Below are positions 1 through 10,906 of a stretch of DNA of 64,000 nucleotides, piece by piece. The DNA lies in assembly GCA_026636295.1 (NCBI GenBank), contig CP089456.1, positions 186,001-250,000 on the forward strand, given 5' to 3'. Origin of the DNA: Medakamo hakoo. Its lineage: Eukaryota; Chlorophyta; Trebouxiophyceae; Coccomyxaceae. The notes below the pieces were generated by a model that saw only the letters and a list, made by a program, of their open reading frames with translations, was not told the DNA's origin and searched no databases. Position 1 is the stretch's first letter. Each line of letters starts with the position of its first letter. Position numbers and translations under genes: made by a program.

Positions 1-321
1 CAACTCCTGGGCTTTGCCCGCGCCACGTCCGACGGGTCTCTGGCCGCCACCGTCTGGGACGTCGCCGTCTCGCCCGCCTGGCAGCGGGGCGGCCTGGGCC
101 GCGCGCTCGTCGAGCGGCTGACGGCACGCCTGGTCCGCGACGACGGCATTCCGACGGTGACGCTGTACGCCGAACCGGGCGTGGTGGGGTGGTATGAGCG
201 GTGCGGGTACGCGCCCGACCCGGGCGGGGCGAAGGGCATGGCCTTCCAGAAAACGTCGGGGGCGGGGAGGGCGCTGGTGGAGCGGGCGCTGGCGCGGCGC
301 GGCGGGCCGCCCGGCGCGTGA
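1..321 (+). CDS. GNAT-family N-acetyltransferase, C-terminal part (GNAT2/NSI/SNAT-like)
   Basis: The frame is open from base 1 to TGA at 319-321, giving 106 residues, so the 5' part lies outside the window. The segment reads LLGFARATSDGSLAATVWDV, then a VSPAWQRGGLGRALVERL stretch (the acetyl-CoA pyrophosphate-binding signature Q/R-x-x-G-x-G/A) and GWYERCGYAPDPGGAKGM. This ARATSD...WDV...GLG(R/K)ALVE...GF.PDP.G.KGM layout is that of the plastid acetyltransferases of plants (GNAT2/NSI, also called SNAT1), which acetylate lysines and N-termini of plastid proteins and also amines. The family assignment is from recognised motifs; plastid location is inferred from the family because the transit peptide is not in view. 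A Gly/Arg-rich tail of about 25 residues follows the fold. Confidence 0.8.
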   Translation, partial: QLLGFARATSDGSLAATVWDVAVSPAWQRGGLGRALVERLTARLVRDDGIPTVTLYAEPGVVGWYERCGYAPDPGGAKGMAFQKTSGAGRALVERALARRGGPPGA

Positions 322-357
322 CACGCGCCGGTTTTGTGTTAAATGTTTCAGTTTGTT

Positions 358-2520
358 TCATTGGCTCGCACGCCGCCCCCACTCTTCAAACGCCGCCAGC
401 TCGGCCGGGTCCACGCCTGGGCGGGCAGCGGACGCGGCGCGGGCAAAGTGGGCGGGACCGACGGCGGGCGCGCCTTCCCGGGCGGCGGCGAGGGCGGCCT
501 CGCGCGCGACGGACGCGACCTCGGCCCCCGTTAGCCCGTCCGGCAGGCCCGCGCCCAGCGCCTCCAAATCCACGCCCTCCCCCAGCGGCATGCCCCGCGT
601 GTGGACGGCCAGCGCGGCAGCCCGCCCGGCTGCATCCGGCGGCGGCACGTACACGTGCGCGTCCAGGCGGCCGGGGCGGAGGAGGGCCGCGTCCAGCGCG
701 TGCGGGCGGTTGGTCGCGGCGAGCACCAGCAGCCCGGGCGTCGCTTCGAGGCCGTCCAGCTCGGCGAGCAGGGCGGCGAGCATGCGCGCGCCCGGGTCGG
801 CGGCGCCTCCACCGCCCGAGCCCACCCGCCGCCCGCCCAGGGCGTCGACCTCGTCCAGAAAGACGACGGCGGGCGACGCCGACCGCGCGGCGGCAAACGC
901 GGACCGCAGCGTTGCCTCGCCCTCGCCCAGGTAGGCGGAGAAGAGGGACGCGCCGGACAGCGCGTGCAGCGGGGCGCCCGCCGCGGCTGCGGCCGCCCGG
1001 GCCAGTGTCGTCTTCGAGCAGCCGGGCGGGCCGTACAGGAGCACGCCCCGCGGCGGCGCCAGGCCCAGGCGGGCAAACGCGGCCGCCCGGGCCAGCGGCC
1101 AGGCCACCAACGCCGTCAGCCGGGCTTTGACGGCCTCCAGCCCGCCGACGTCGTCCCAGGCCGCGGGCGGCAGTTCCAGGACGCGCAGACCACGCGTGGA
1201 CGACGCGCCGACGGTGGCCAGGGCGGCATCGAAGTCGGCGGCGCGGACGGGGTGGGTGGCCGCGGATGGGGCGCGCCCGTCGGCCGCCGCCGCCGCCGCC
1301 GCGAGCGCGCCCCGCGCGGCCTCCCGCGCGACGGCCGCCAGGTCAGCACCAGACAGACCCCGTGCCCTCGCGCCGAGCGCCGCCACGTCCACGTCCGGAC
1401 CGAGCGGCAGGCGGGCGGCGTGCAGTGCGAGGATGGCGCCGCGCTCGGCCGCGGTCGGCAGGCACACGGCCACCTCCCTGTCCAGGCGCCCTGCCCGCCG
1501 CAGGGCCGGGTCCAGGGCGCCCGGGCGGGACGTGGTCGCAATGACGGCGGGCCGGACGGCGCCGCGGCGGCCGCCACCGCACGCCGCCCCGTCCATGAGC
1601 GTCAGCAGCTGGGCGACGACCCTGGCCTCGTGCGCGCCCGCGGCCGACCGGGCGGGCGCCAGGGCGTGCGCGTCGTCGAGCAGGATGACGACGGGCGTGG
1701 ACGGGTGGTCCACCGCCGCTTGATTGGCTTTGGCCCACACCCGACGGAGGGTGCGCTCCGAATCGCCGACGTACGGCCCAAAGACGGACCCGGGCGTGAC
1801 GGTGAGCAGGGTCGCGCCCGCGGCCGCCGCCGCCGCCTTGACGGCCGTCGTCTTGCCTGTGCCCGGGGGGCCGTGCACCAGCAAGCCACGCGGCCAGGCC
1901 AGGCCCAGGGACGACGCGGCGGCACCGTGCTCGTGCGGCCAGGCGATGGTCTCGGCCAGGGCGGCCATGAGGTGGGACGCGCCCGCGAGGGCCGGCGCCG
2001 GCGGCCCACCACTACTCAAGTGCAGCCGTCCCAGCCGGTCCGCCAGGGCGCCTCCGCCCTCACCGCCGCCGCTGCCGGCCACTCCCTCCTCCACTGCCAT
2101 TGCGGCGGAGGGAGGGAGCCTCAGGCGGTTCCGGGTCGCCGGCTTGCAGCAAGGCCGTGCGCCGGCCGACGCGGGCTGGGCTGCCGCCACTCACGCTCTC
2201 GACCGTGAGCACGGTTTTCCCTCCCACCACTACGCCCGCTCCCGGTTCGACCAACCGGCCGTGCAACGCGGCTTTCAGGCCCGCTGGGTGCAGGCGGGAG
2301 GGCGTGGGAGCCAGGCGGACGGTGCGTGCGGTGGGCAGGCGTGGCGGGAGGGCAGTCGCGTGCAGCAGCGAGAGGTTGGTGGTGGCCGTCAAAGGCGGCG
2401 CGGAGGCGGCGGCCACTAGAACCCGGCCGTCGATCAGAGCAGGCAATGCTGGTGCCTCGCCCTCGCTGGCTTCCCGGGGTTGTTCCGGGTGGACGGTCGC
2501 CCAGCAGAGAAACGTCCAGG
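358..2520 (-). CDS. AFG2/CIP111 (SPATA5)-type tandem AAA+ ATPase, 5' end unresolved
   Basis: Two AAA modules are visible. The first has Walker A GPPGTGKTT and Walker B VVILLDDAHAL; the second has GPPGCSKTT and VVFLDEVDAL. The GPPGCSKT spelling in D2 is typical of the AFG2/SPATA5/CIP111 branch of the CDC48 group, which releases shuttling factors from pre-60S ribosomes. The main exon runs from about 2088 down to the stop at 358. A further exon, 2195-2520, ends in a GTGAGT donor and encodes a segment with ALKAALHGRLVEPGAGVVV followed by GGKTVLTVES, which looks like the CDC48 N-domain double-psi barrel. It joins in frame if the acceptor is the AG before 2088 or 2085. The first exon and start codon must lie further right and were not found, so the protein is at least about 680 residues. 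The alternative start at 2190 would lack the N-domain and is less likely. Confidence 0.82.
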
Positions 2521-3225
2521 CTGTGTGTGTGTGTGTGTGTGGTTTGATGGGGGAGAGAGGGGTGCAGGTTTGAGCACGGCATGCGCCAGGTGCTTTTCGA
2601 CGGCTTGCCGAGCCAAGGCCGCCCGAGGCCTGCCCACCGCTTTCGATGGCACGCCTGACATATCGAAAACGCGTCGACATGTGCAAAACCCCCCCAGTCG
2701 CCCCGGCGCTCCACCCGGCGCCGCACGCGCACATTCGCCGTCGCCTGGCCGCCGGCTCGGGCCGTCTGCGCCGGCAGGCCTTCCCAGTGTGATGCGCAAC
2801 CCACACCCGACGCCCGTTTTGAGGTCGGAGAGGTAGGCGGCGGGCAACGCGGCGCGAGACGAGCCGGCGGACGGGTGGGCGTCGGGCAGGAGGTGGGCGG
2901 GCAGGAGGTGGCCCGGCATGAAGACATAGTGAGGCCCTCTGACCCGCATTTCCTTTCTCACTCGCATTTCCTTTCTCACTCGCATTTTTTGCGCCCGCGC
3001 GCGTCAACAGTGTGACCGCGCGCGAAGACGCCACGCGCTCGAGCAGTGCGTTTCCGGGCTGCCTCCGCGTCCCAGGCAGGTCCCACCGTCTGCCCTCCTG
3101 TCTGAGGCCGCGCACGGCCCCGTTGCGGCGGCGCACGCTCCAATCACGGCCGCTTTCTTTTTATTGCTTGCGAGAACACCCCATCCCTTTTGTGGGAGTG
3201 CGCACGCCGGCGCCTCCACCACTCC
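2521..3225. other. Region between AFG2-like and CCCH genes, 5' ends of both
   Basis: This 705-base stretch must contain the missing first exon(s) of the leftward AFG2-like gene and the promoter and leader of the rightward CCCH gene. A (GT)n run at 2522-2541 forms the polypyrimidine side of the AFG2 intron on the minus strand. A short tandem repeat lies at 2945-2990. No convincing additional protein was recognised; several open frames on the minus strand have no family-like motif. Confidence 0.5.
2945..2990. repeat. 18-bp short tandem repeat, 2.5 copies
   Basis: The unit CGCATTTCCTTTCTCACT is present twice exactly (2945-2962 and 2963-2980) and a third copy starts at 2981 and degenerates into a T run. 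It is unusually AT-rich for this window and lies in the upstream region between two divergent genes. Confidence 0.85.
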
Positions 3226-4950
3226 ATGGACAAAGAGAACGCAGAGCCGGGGGCCTGGGCCGCTCCGGCAGCCGCCCAGGTGAGTGTGGGCGGGGTTTGG
3301 AGTGGGCGCGGGGGGTGCCCCGGACGCGCGGGGGCGTTATGAGAGCAGAGCGACGCGCTGCCGCTGCCGCCATTTCAAACTCAAAAAACCTCCCCTCCCC
3401 CTCCCACGCCGTTTTGTTCCCCCATCCCCACACAGGCCGCCAAACCGCCGCCGGCCGCCCACGCACACCCGCCGCCCCCGCCCTACGCGGCCTTCCCCCT
3501 CCCCATCGCCGACACGTCTGGCGGCCACGGCTTTGCCCACTACTCCGCCGGCCGCCCCCTCAGCGCCGGCTTTGGCCCGGCAGCCCTGCCTGGCGGCGCG
3601 GGCGCGCGCCCGTTCCACCCGGCGCAGGCGTCGTTTTACGCCGACGCGCCCGCCCCGCCTTCCTGCTCGTCGGCGCCCTCGTCGCTGGACGCCAAGACCC
3701 AGATCTGCTTCGACTTCACGAAAGGCGTCTGCGCGCGGGGCGGCACCTGCAAGTACTCGCACGACGTCGCGACGATCGTGCGCGTGAACTCGGCCGAGCG
3801 GGGCGTGTGCTTCGACTTCCTGCGGGGCGCGTGCCGGCGGGGGCTGCTGTGCCGGTTCAGCCATGACCTGGGGTCGCTGGCCGTGGCGGCGGCGGCCGCG
3901 GCGGCGGGCAGCGGCGGCCCCGCCCGGTCCACGTCCGGCCTGGGCGCGTCGCCGGCGGCCGGGGGGGGTGCGAGCGCGCCTGGGTCGGCCACGGCCGCGC
4001 CCTCGACCTCCGCCGCCGCCGCGGCCACGGCCACGGCCACGTCTACCACCACCCGCCCCGTCTGCTACGACTTCTTACGTGGCGCGTGCGCTCGGGGACC
4101 CGACTGCCGGTACTCTCACGACATAGCGGCCGCGCTGGCGGCCGGCGCGAGCGCAGCGGCGGCCGCGGCTGCCGCGGCCGCGGCCGCCACCACGCCCGGC
4201 TCGGCCACGTCCGCCGGCACGCCGTTCGGCCCATTCGCCCCGCCCAACCCGGCCCGCCCGCACGTGGAAGTGTGCTACGACTTCACGCGCGGCCGGTGCG
4301 CGCGCGGCGGCGCCTGCCGGTACTCGCACGACCCGGCCCTGGCGGCGGCGGTGGCGGCCGCCCGCGCGAGCGGCAGCGGTGGTGCGAGTGGCAGTGGGCA
4401 GCAACAAGCCGCCGCCCTGCACTCTGCCGCCGCGGCGGGCCTGGCTGCTGCCGCCGCCGGGTTTGACGCCCAGGTCGCGGCCGCGGTGGCGGCCCGCCAG
4501 GCCGCGGCGGCTGCGGCTGCGGAACCCTCCACTTCCGGGGGGGCTGGCGGGGCGACCACGGCCGCCGGCGCGCCTCCAGGCACGGGCGGCCCCGACGCCG
4601 TCGCCGCGCTCGTCTCCGCCCTGGGCCGGGCGGCGCTGGCGACGGCGTCCGCGTCGGCGGGTGAGGGCGGCACGGTGGCCGCGCCGGCTGGGCTGGGCGG
4701 CTGGTTGACGGCGGCGGGCACGGGCGGCGGGCACGCCGCGGCGTCCGCCCGCCCGGCGTCCGCGGCCGCGGCCCTCCCAGGCCTGCCTTCCCTGGGCGGG
4801 CCGCCCGGGTCCGACGCCGCCGTCCGCACGCTCTGGCCGGCCGCCTGCGACGGCGCTGGCTCAGGCGCGGACCCGGCTGACGGCGCCGCCAACCCGAGCG
4901 GGCTGTCGACGGACCAGCTCTACTTGGTCCGCGAGATCTGGCGCCGGTGA
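3226..4950 (+). CDS. CCCH zinc-finger protein with four tandem fingers
   Basis: Exons are 3226-3279 and 3436-4950; the intron is GTGAGT...CACAG and phase 0, giving 522 residues. Four nearly identical fingers occur in a row with the spacing C-x7-C-x5-C-x3-H: CFDFTKGVCARGGTCKYSHD, CFDFLRGACRRGLLCRFSHD, CYDFLRGACARGPDCRYSHD and CYDFTRGRCARGGACRYSHD. Linkers between fingers 2, 3 and 4 are long Ala/Ser/Gly runs, and the C-terminal third is a low-complexity Ala/Gly region ending in DQLYLVREIWRR. The short C-x7-C-x5-C-x3-H spacing with the F.F/Y.F core is that of single-stranded RNA-binding CCCH fingers, so an RNA-binding regulator of mRNA processing or stability is the likely role. The target is unknown. 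The alternative frames over this gene are shadows created by the GC bias. Confidence 0.85.
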
Positions 4951-5636
4951 GCCATGAGAAAAAAAAACGATCACAAAAAAAAAAAAAACAGCTGCTGCAC
5001 CGCGCGCCGCTTTTTGTGCCTGCCTGTGTTTTTGCAACGCCGCGCCCGCGCGCGATCCTCCCTGCCTGCTCCGTGAACCTCCGCTCCTGACCAGCTCTGC
5101 GTGGCGGGCGAGGGCGTGAAGAGTGTCTCACACGGACGGGCATCGGGGACACGCGGCGCACACACAACACCCCCTTTTCATCCCTTCCCCCCAGCCCCGC
5201 ACTGTACGTATCTTTTCTGTCTTTTAAACGCGCACGCCTTACCGCGCAGCCCCCGCCCCCCGTTTTTCTGTTTTCATACGAAAGCCGCCCCTTCCCTATT
5301 CTTACAACAATGTTTGCGTCATCTCTTGGTATGCTTTGTACGGTTTCCCTCTTTCTTTTCTCGGCATGCTTCCCCCCCCAAAACCTTCCAACCCCTGTCG
5401 CCCGTCTGCGCGCCTGCGAAACAAAAGCGGGAAAAAGAAGGCGCGTGCGCGCCTGCCTCCCATTTTCCCGCACTCGCGCGCGCGATCGTGTGCATGGGGT
5501 GTGACGTGATGTGTGTGAACAAAAAAACGAAACGAATGAACAGCCCCCTCTTCTTGCAACACCGCGCCCGGTGTGTCTGTCCCCCTCCTCCTCACTCGAA
5601 AAAAAAATGTCAGCTGCCAACCCCCACCCCTCTCCC
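4951..5636. other. Convergent 3' region between CCCH and PH-like genes
   Basis: The two flanking genes point toward each other, so this 686-base stretch should hold both 3' untranslated regions and terminators. It is clearly poorer in GC than the coding regions, with A runs at 4959-4967 and 4975-4988 and scattered T runs. Open frames here are short and lack recognisable motifs. No RNA gene was recognised. Confidence 0.6.
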
Positions 5637-6630
5637 TCACTGCCCAAACCCCTTGGCCGCCGCCGCCTTCTCCAGGCGCTCCGCCTTGGCCGCCGCCACG
5701 GACCGGGTGCCCCCCAACGCGTCCCGGCGGGCCAGGACGTAGTCCCGCAACTCCGTGAACTGGGGCAGGGAGCGCAGCTCCACCTTGTCGCCCGAGGTGA
5801 GGGTGACCACCATGTCGCCCCACAGCCCGACGCCCCGGCCCACGGTCTTGACGTCCTTGATGTCCCGGTAGTCCGCGTCCAGCTGCTCCTTCTTCCAGGG
5901 CGCGGTCGTCATCACGGACAGGCGCCGGTCCGTGAAGCGGTAGCGGACAAAGGCGGCCCGGCCGATCGCGGCGAGCGTGAGCGGCAGCCAGACCAGGGTC
6001 GCGCCCAGGGCGACGTTGACGGCCGCGTCGCCCGGGTGCGGGCCCGACTCAAAGTGCAGGGTCTCGTCCGTGTAGTCGACGGGGGCGGACGGGATCGGGG
6101 CGGCGGCGGACGTGGAGGATGGCGCTGTGGGGATGGGGATGGGTGGGGTGGGTGGTGGGTGCGTGTGCCGTGTGAGTGCACCGCTGGGGAGAAGGAATTC
6201 TCGCGGCCGCGCGCGCCCCCCGGTCCCCTGCGCCTCCTCGACACACACTCACCGTCCGCTTTCGCCTCGCCGCCGATGGGCTTGGACTTTTTACGGAGCG
6301 TGGCCAGGCGGGCTTCAAAGTCCTCGTCGTCGTCGGCTGTGGGATGATTGATGGAAAAAGAAAAAGTGAGGGCAGGAGGCGCGTCGGCGCGGAGACACAC
6401 GCGCTCGCGGGTGCTGCAGACAAAAAAAGTGCCGCCGCGGCGGCCAGTGGAGGCGTCTGGTGCCCCTCCAACCCCGCGCATTGGCGCCTACGTCATCCAC
6501 AAGCCCTCAACACACCAGCAGCGCGGACGATGAGCCGGGACGCACGGGCGATGCGGGGGCCGAGCGCAGCGGAACGGACAGGCGCGCCGCGGCGGGCAAG
6601 GCCCGGGTTGGTGGCGGGCGTCGCGAGCAT
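5637..6630 (-). CDS. Plastid-targeted membrane protein with bacterial-PH-like (bPH) domain
   Basis: Three exons, 6516-6630, 6253-6336 and 5637-6124, join in frame (phase 1 at both junctions; donors GTGTGT and GTGAGT; acceptors CCCACAG) to give 228 residues. The first exon encodes a basic, Ser/Ala/Arg-rich leader that ends SRLIVRAA just before an acidic DDDEDFEARL segment, a typical chloroplast transit peptide and cleavage region. The mature part has a hydrophobic stretch (VALGATLVWLPLTLAAIGRA) followed by YRFTDRRLSV and then a beta-rich domain with IKDVKTVGRGVGLWGDMVVT. This is the Y-x-(I/F)-T-x-R-R-(I/L) entry of bPH_2 (YdbT-like) domains. The function of these plastid proteins is not established. 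The family call is from motif shape only. Confidence 0.78.
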
Positions 6631-6863
6631 TGTTTTTCACGTGTGTGAGCGGGTCACTAAGGGTGTCTGGCCTGTGCGCTGAGTGGAGTGTGGACGAGGC
6701 AGCGGTCGCGGGTGGACGAGCCGTCGCGTGCAAGGGAAACGAATTTGTGGGGACCGGGCAAAAGGCGCTGCTGCTGTGCGTGTTTTCTCAACCTGAGCTC
6801 TCCATCCTGTCCGCCTAGGCACCAACAAAACAGTTCTCTCTCCCTCTGCCTGCCTCGCTCCCA

Positions 6864-8452
6864 CTACCCGCCGATCCGGACCATCTCCCTGTTGGGCAGC
6901 ATGCCCAGCACATCCACGCCCGCGTGCGCGGCCTTTTTGCGGGACAGCGCCGCCGCCACGACCAGCCTCAGCTCCTCGTCGGACGCGCCGTCCCGGACCG
7001 CGTCGCGCAGGCTGACCTCGCCCGCGCCGAACAAGCACACCTTGAGCGCGCCGTCGGCCAGCAGCCGCACGCGGTTGCAGCCCGAACAGAAGGCGTCCGT
7101 CATGGACGTGACGAATGAGACGGACGGACCCCGGACGGGCAGGGAGGCGGTGGGCGACCCGGCGGGAACGAAGTTTTTGGCGACCTCGCCCGCTGGGTCG
7201 GCCACCCGCACCAACCCGCCCGGCACCGCGCCACTCGCCGCGCGGAACGCGTCCGCCCAGGGCACGACTCTCTGGCGGTCCCAATCATTCCGGGCAAACG
7301 GCATGTACTCGATGAACCGGACGTTGACGGCGGCGTCGACCGCAAAGCGGGCAAAGTCGGTGACCTCGTCGTCGTTCACGCCCCGGATCAAGACAGCATT
7401 CACTTTGACGGGCGCCTTCAAGTTGGGCAGCGCCGCCGCCTGGGCAATGGTGTCCAGCACGCCCGCATGCAGCCTGGCGTCTCGCCGGGTCAGCGCCGCG
7501 AAGCGGGCCGGGCGCAGGGTGTCGAGCGACACGTTCCAGTGCGACACGCCCGCGGCCGCGAGGCGCTCCAGCCGGCCGCCCGCGAGGTTGACGCCATTTG
7601 TGGTGAGTCCCAGTGCTTCCACGCCCGGGATGGCCGCCACATCGGCGGCAATGGCTTCGACGTCAGGGCGCACGGTCGGCTCCCCGCCCGTCAGCCGCAC
7701 TTTGCTCACGCCCGCGCCCACAAACAGGCGGGTCAGCCGGCCGAGCTCGGTGCGCGTGAGCAGGTGTGGGCGTGGAGTCAGGGCCACGCCCGCGGCCGGC
7801 ATGCAGTACGCGCACCGCAGGTTGCACTTTTCGGTCAGGGAGAGGCGGAGGTAGGTGTGGCGCCGGCTGTTGGTGTTGTTGCGGGGGGACAAGGACGTGG
7901 TGCGTGTGAGGGCGGCGCCGGGTGTGGGCCTGGGAGCGGTGCCGCGTGGCTAGGTCGGTCGAAAGAAAAGCCTCGCACCGGCCCGCCGCTCATGGTGCGT
8001 GCACGCACGCCCTCGACTGCCACGCCTCGCGACGGCAGGCCACATGACCTACCCCCATCCAACCCACCGACCTCAACTCACCCGAACCCGTCGACCAGCG
8101 GCTGCTCCCCAAGCCCAGCGGCCCGAGCCAGCCGCACCGCCTCCCGCCACGGCAGCGTGGGCAGAGCGAGCGGCCTTGCCTCGGGAGCAGACGTAGAAGC
8201 GGTCCCACCGGACAGGAAGCGGGCGGCGTCGGACGGGGAGGGCCAGGCCGCGGGAAAGCGGGCGGACTTCATTTCGGCGAGGCGGCGGGCATGCGCCGCC
8301 GTCGCGGTCGCGTCGGCCTCATCGCCCGAGGGTGCGGGCGCCGCGTCCGCCGCCCAGCCTCGGCAGCACGCAAGTGCGGATGGCTGTGCCCCTACTGGGC
8401 GCAGCAGGGCCGCCGCGCCCCGCCGGCCACGCCGGGCCGACCGCAGCAGCAT
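6864..8452 (-). CDS. CNX2: GTP 3',8-cyclase of molybdenum cofactor synthesis (MoaA/CNX2)
   Basis: Exons 8082-8452 and 6864-7866 join in phase 2 (donor GTGAGT, acceptor CAACAG) to give 457 residues. The join restores the invariant DGFGRRHTYLRLSLTEKCNL segment. The radical-SAM cluster motif is CNLRCAYC, the SAM-binding GGEP motif follows (VRLTGGEPTVR), and the second 4Fe-4S cluster is provided by CSGCNRVR and the Cys in LKVCLFG. The protein ends in the conserved Gly-Gly that inserts into the active site of MoaA. It makes 3',8-cyclo-dihydro-GTP, the first step of molybdopterin synthesis. The 110-residue leader is rich in Arg/Ala/Ser, begins MLLRSARRGRRG and fits mitochondrial import, where CNX2 acts in plants. 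The start at 8452 is chosen because it opens this presequence; a more upstream in-frame ATG at 8641 also exists. Confidence 0.93.
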
Positions 8453-8841
8453 TCTCTTTTTTTTAGAGCGAGAGTGAGGGACGAGGCACAAGGCCAACGC
8501 TCGTCCACAGCACCCAACGGCCGCCCACCGTCGGCGTGCCCCCTCTTCTCGTTCTTTTTCCAAAGCGGACGCGCCGCGTCCTTTCCTTTGCCCGCGCCTC
8601 TCCCGCGCGCGTGCACGCCCCCTCCCACTCGTCGCGAGCAAAGGAGGAGGGCCGGGCCCGCAACGCGCAGAGGGTCTCCGGCTCTCTCTCTCGCCTCAGT
8701 GGCGGCGGCGTCTTCCTTTTTTTCGTCGGCGGGCAGCTGCGGCAGCGCCGGCCGCACCACGCCTGGCACCACACGCACCTGCGGGTGACTGCCGAGCTTG
8801 CGCGCGGGGCGTGTCGAGTCTGAGAGACCACTGGTGGAGCC
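8453..8841. other. Divergent promoter region between CNX2 and PP1
   Basis: The two genes are transcribed away from each other, so the 389 bases should contain both promoters and leaders. A T run at 8457-8464 abuts the CNX2 start on the minus strand. No TATA box or other clear element was recognised. Confidence 0.5.
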
Positions 8842-10613
8842 ATGGAGGTGCGCCGTTGTGTTTTTTGTTGTGTCTGTGCGGATGCGAGGAAGGGTCGACG
8901 GCTCGCTCTGTGCAGGGCCGGGGAGCGGGGGGCGCGACCTTTCCGCTCGCCCTCCCAGCCACGCGACCGACACACACTGGCACCGGGGCCGGCGTGGCGT
9001 GGGGGCGCGAGCGGTGTGCCGCCTCCCCCTGTTCGCCGCGCTCGTGACGGGGGTGCCTGTTCGGTTGCACGTGCGGCCGCCGGGGAAGAGGCCGCCCGAG
9101 CCTCCCGCGCGTCCCGCGGGACGCCCTCAGCCTCCACACCGCACTGCGCCCACGCGCCGGGAGGCCTCGCGCCATCGCATCGCGCCCGCTGCAGGCCGGT
9201 CGACGCCGAGCCGTGCCCGCCGCCGTTATTGGTTGCGGTTTTGGGTGTGCGGCTCTTTGCGCCTCATGTGGCCCGCGCTCGTTTTTTTTCCGTCCGCCAT
9301 CCCGCGGCGACAACGGCGACCTGCGTGCTCTGCGGACGTGCCGTTAGACGGCGTGAACGCCGGCGTTGCCAGCGCACAAGACGAAAAAGGGCGCGCGGAC
9401 GGGCGCTGCCTTGTGCCGGTGGTGGCAAAAAAAGAGGCACACCCCGCGCACACTCGAGCCCCCTCCCTCCCTCCCCGCTCGCTCTCAACCACCGCCGGCC
9501 CGCCCCTCCCCCACACCCATCCCCCCACCCCACCCCACCCCAGGAAGCCGTCCTGGACTCGATCATCGAGCGCCTCATCGAGGCCCGCGCGGGGCGCCCC
9601 GGCCGGGCCGTCCAACTGACGGAAGCGGAAATCCGGTCGCTGTGCGTCACGTCCCGGGAAGTGTTCATGTCCCAGCCCAACCTCCTGGAACTGGAGGCGC
9701 CGATCAAGATCTGCGGCGACATCCACGGCCAGTACTCCGACCTCCTCCGCCTCTTTGAGTACGGCGGCTTCCCGCCCGAGGCCAACTACCTGTTCCTGGG
9801 CGACTACGTGGACCGGGGCAAGCAGTCGCTGGAGACCATCTGCCTCCTGCTCGCGTACAAGGTCAAGTACCCGGAAAACTTTTTCCTGTTGCGCGGCAAC
9901 CACGAGTGCGCGTCCATCAACCGCATCTACGGCTTTTACGACGAGTGCAAGCGGCGGTACTCCATCCGCCTGTGGAAGACGTTCACGGACTGCTTCAACT
10001 GCCTGCCCGTCGCGGCGCTGGTGGACGAGAAAATCCTGTGCATGCACGGCGGCCTGTCCCCCGAACTCAAGTCGCTCGAACAGGTCAAGCGCATCCCCCG
10101 CCCCACCGACGTGCCGGACACCGGCCTCCTGTGCGACCTGCTGTGGGCGGACCCGGACAAGGAAGTCCAGGGCTGGGGCGAGAACGACCGGGGCGTGTCG
10201 TACACCTTTGGCCCGGACGCCGTCGCCGACTTCCTGGCCAAGCACGACCTGGACCTCGTGTGCCGCGCGCACCAGGTCGTGGAGGACGGCTACGAGTTCT
10301 TCGCCCGCCGCCAGCTGGTGACCATCTTCTCCGCGCCCAACTACTGCGGCGAATTCGACAACGCGGGCGCGATGATGTCCGTGGACGAGACGCTCATGTG
10401 CTCGTTCCAGATTCTCAAGTGAGTGGGCGGTTCTTTTTTTTTTTTTTGGTGGTCAGTGGATGGATGGGGAAGGGAAAGGCCCGACCGCGGCGGCCCGGCT
10501 TGTCTTCTTTACTCACGCTCCTCCCACCCCCCCTTCCCTCCTCCCACCTCAACAGGCCGGCCGAGAAGAAGCAGCGCTTCCTGCAGCAGGCCGGGCCCGG
10601 GCCGCGGCGGTGA
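8842..10613 (+). CDS. Serine/threonine protein phosphatase PP1 catalytic subunit
   Basis: Exons 8842-8847, 9544-10418 and 10556-10613 give 312 residues beginning [15 protein letters not shown] and ending [11 protein letters not shown] plus a short tail, both typical of plant and algal PP1. The metallophosphatase motifs GDIHG, GDYVDRG and RGNHE are present, as are the [11 protein letters not shown] and [19 protein letters not shown] stretches. The first exon carries only ATG GAG before a GTGCGC donor and a 696-nt intron. That intron happens to contain no stop in the reading frame, so an unspliced form with about 230 extra residues is open, but the spliced form gives the canonical N-terminus and is preferred. 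The last intron starts inside codon 294 (AA|G). PP1 acts with many regulatory subunits in nucleus and cytoplasm. Confidence 0.93.
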
Positions 10614-10906
10614 TTTGGTTGGGCGGGGTGTGAGGAGAGAGGTGCCGTGGGGGGGTGGCCGGGGGGGAGGGGGGGGGGACCTGGAGGGTGGTTACATTTC
10701 TTGTGGCTTGTTTTGTTTTTATCCTACGCCTTTTTTGTTTTTTTTTGCTTGTGTTTTACGGTCGCGAATGCCCAGCGCGCGGCCCTGCTTGAGCACGCAC
10801 GCCCAAACGCAACCACACACACACACACCGGCACGGCGCAGTTTCACACAACGCCTGCGCGCGCGCGCGCCCTCCCCCCGTCCCTCGACACACACACACA
10901 CCCCTC
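10614..10906. other. Convergent 3' region with CA/CG dinucleotide repeats
   Basis: This is the space between the ends of PP1 and the ankyrin gene. It carries a G-rich stretch at about 10646-10680, T-rich runs at 10728-10747, (CA)n tracts near 10813-10828 and 10888-10902, and a (GC)n run near 10855-10870. No gene was recognised. Confidence 0.55.

Noticed and set aside
4951-5636. Short open frames between the CCCH and PH-like genes as small genes
   Set aside because: They are AT-richer than real coding sequence here, lack motifs, and lie where two convergent genes need their 3' regions.
8848-9543. Open reading through the first PP1 interval as a 230-residue N-terminal extension
   Set aside because: The region has no PP1-like or other motif, is Arg/Pro-rich, ends in a good polypyrimidine-AG acceptor, and removing it gives the canonical PP1 N-terminus.
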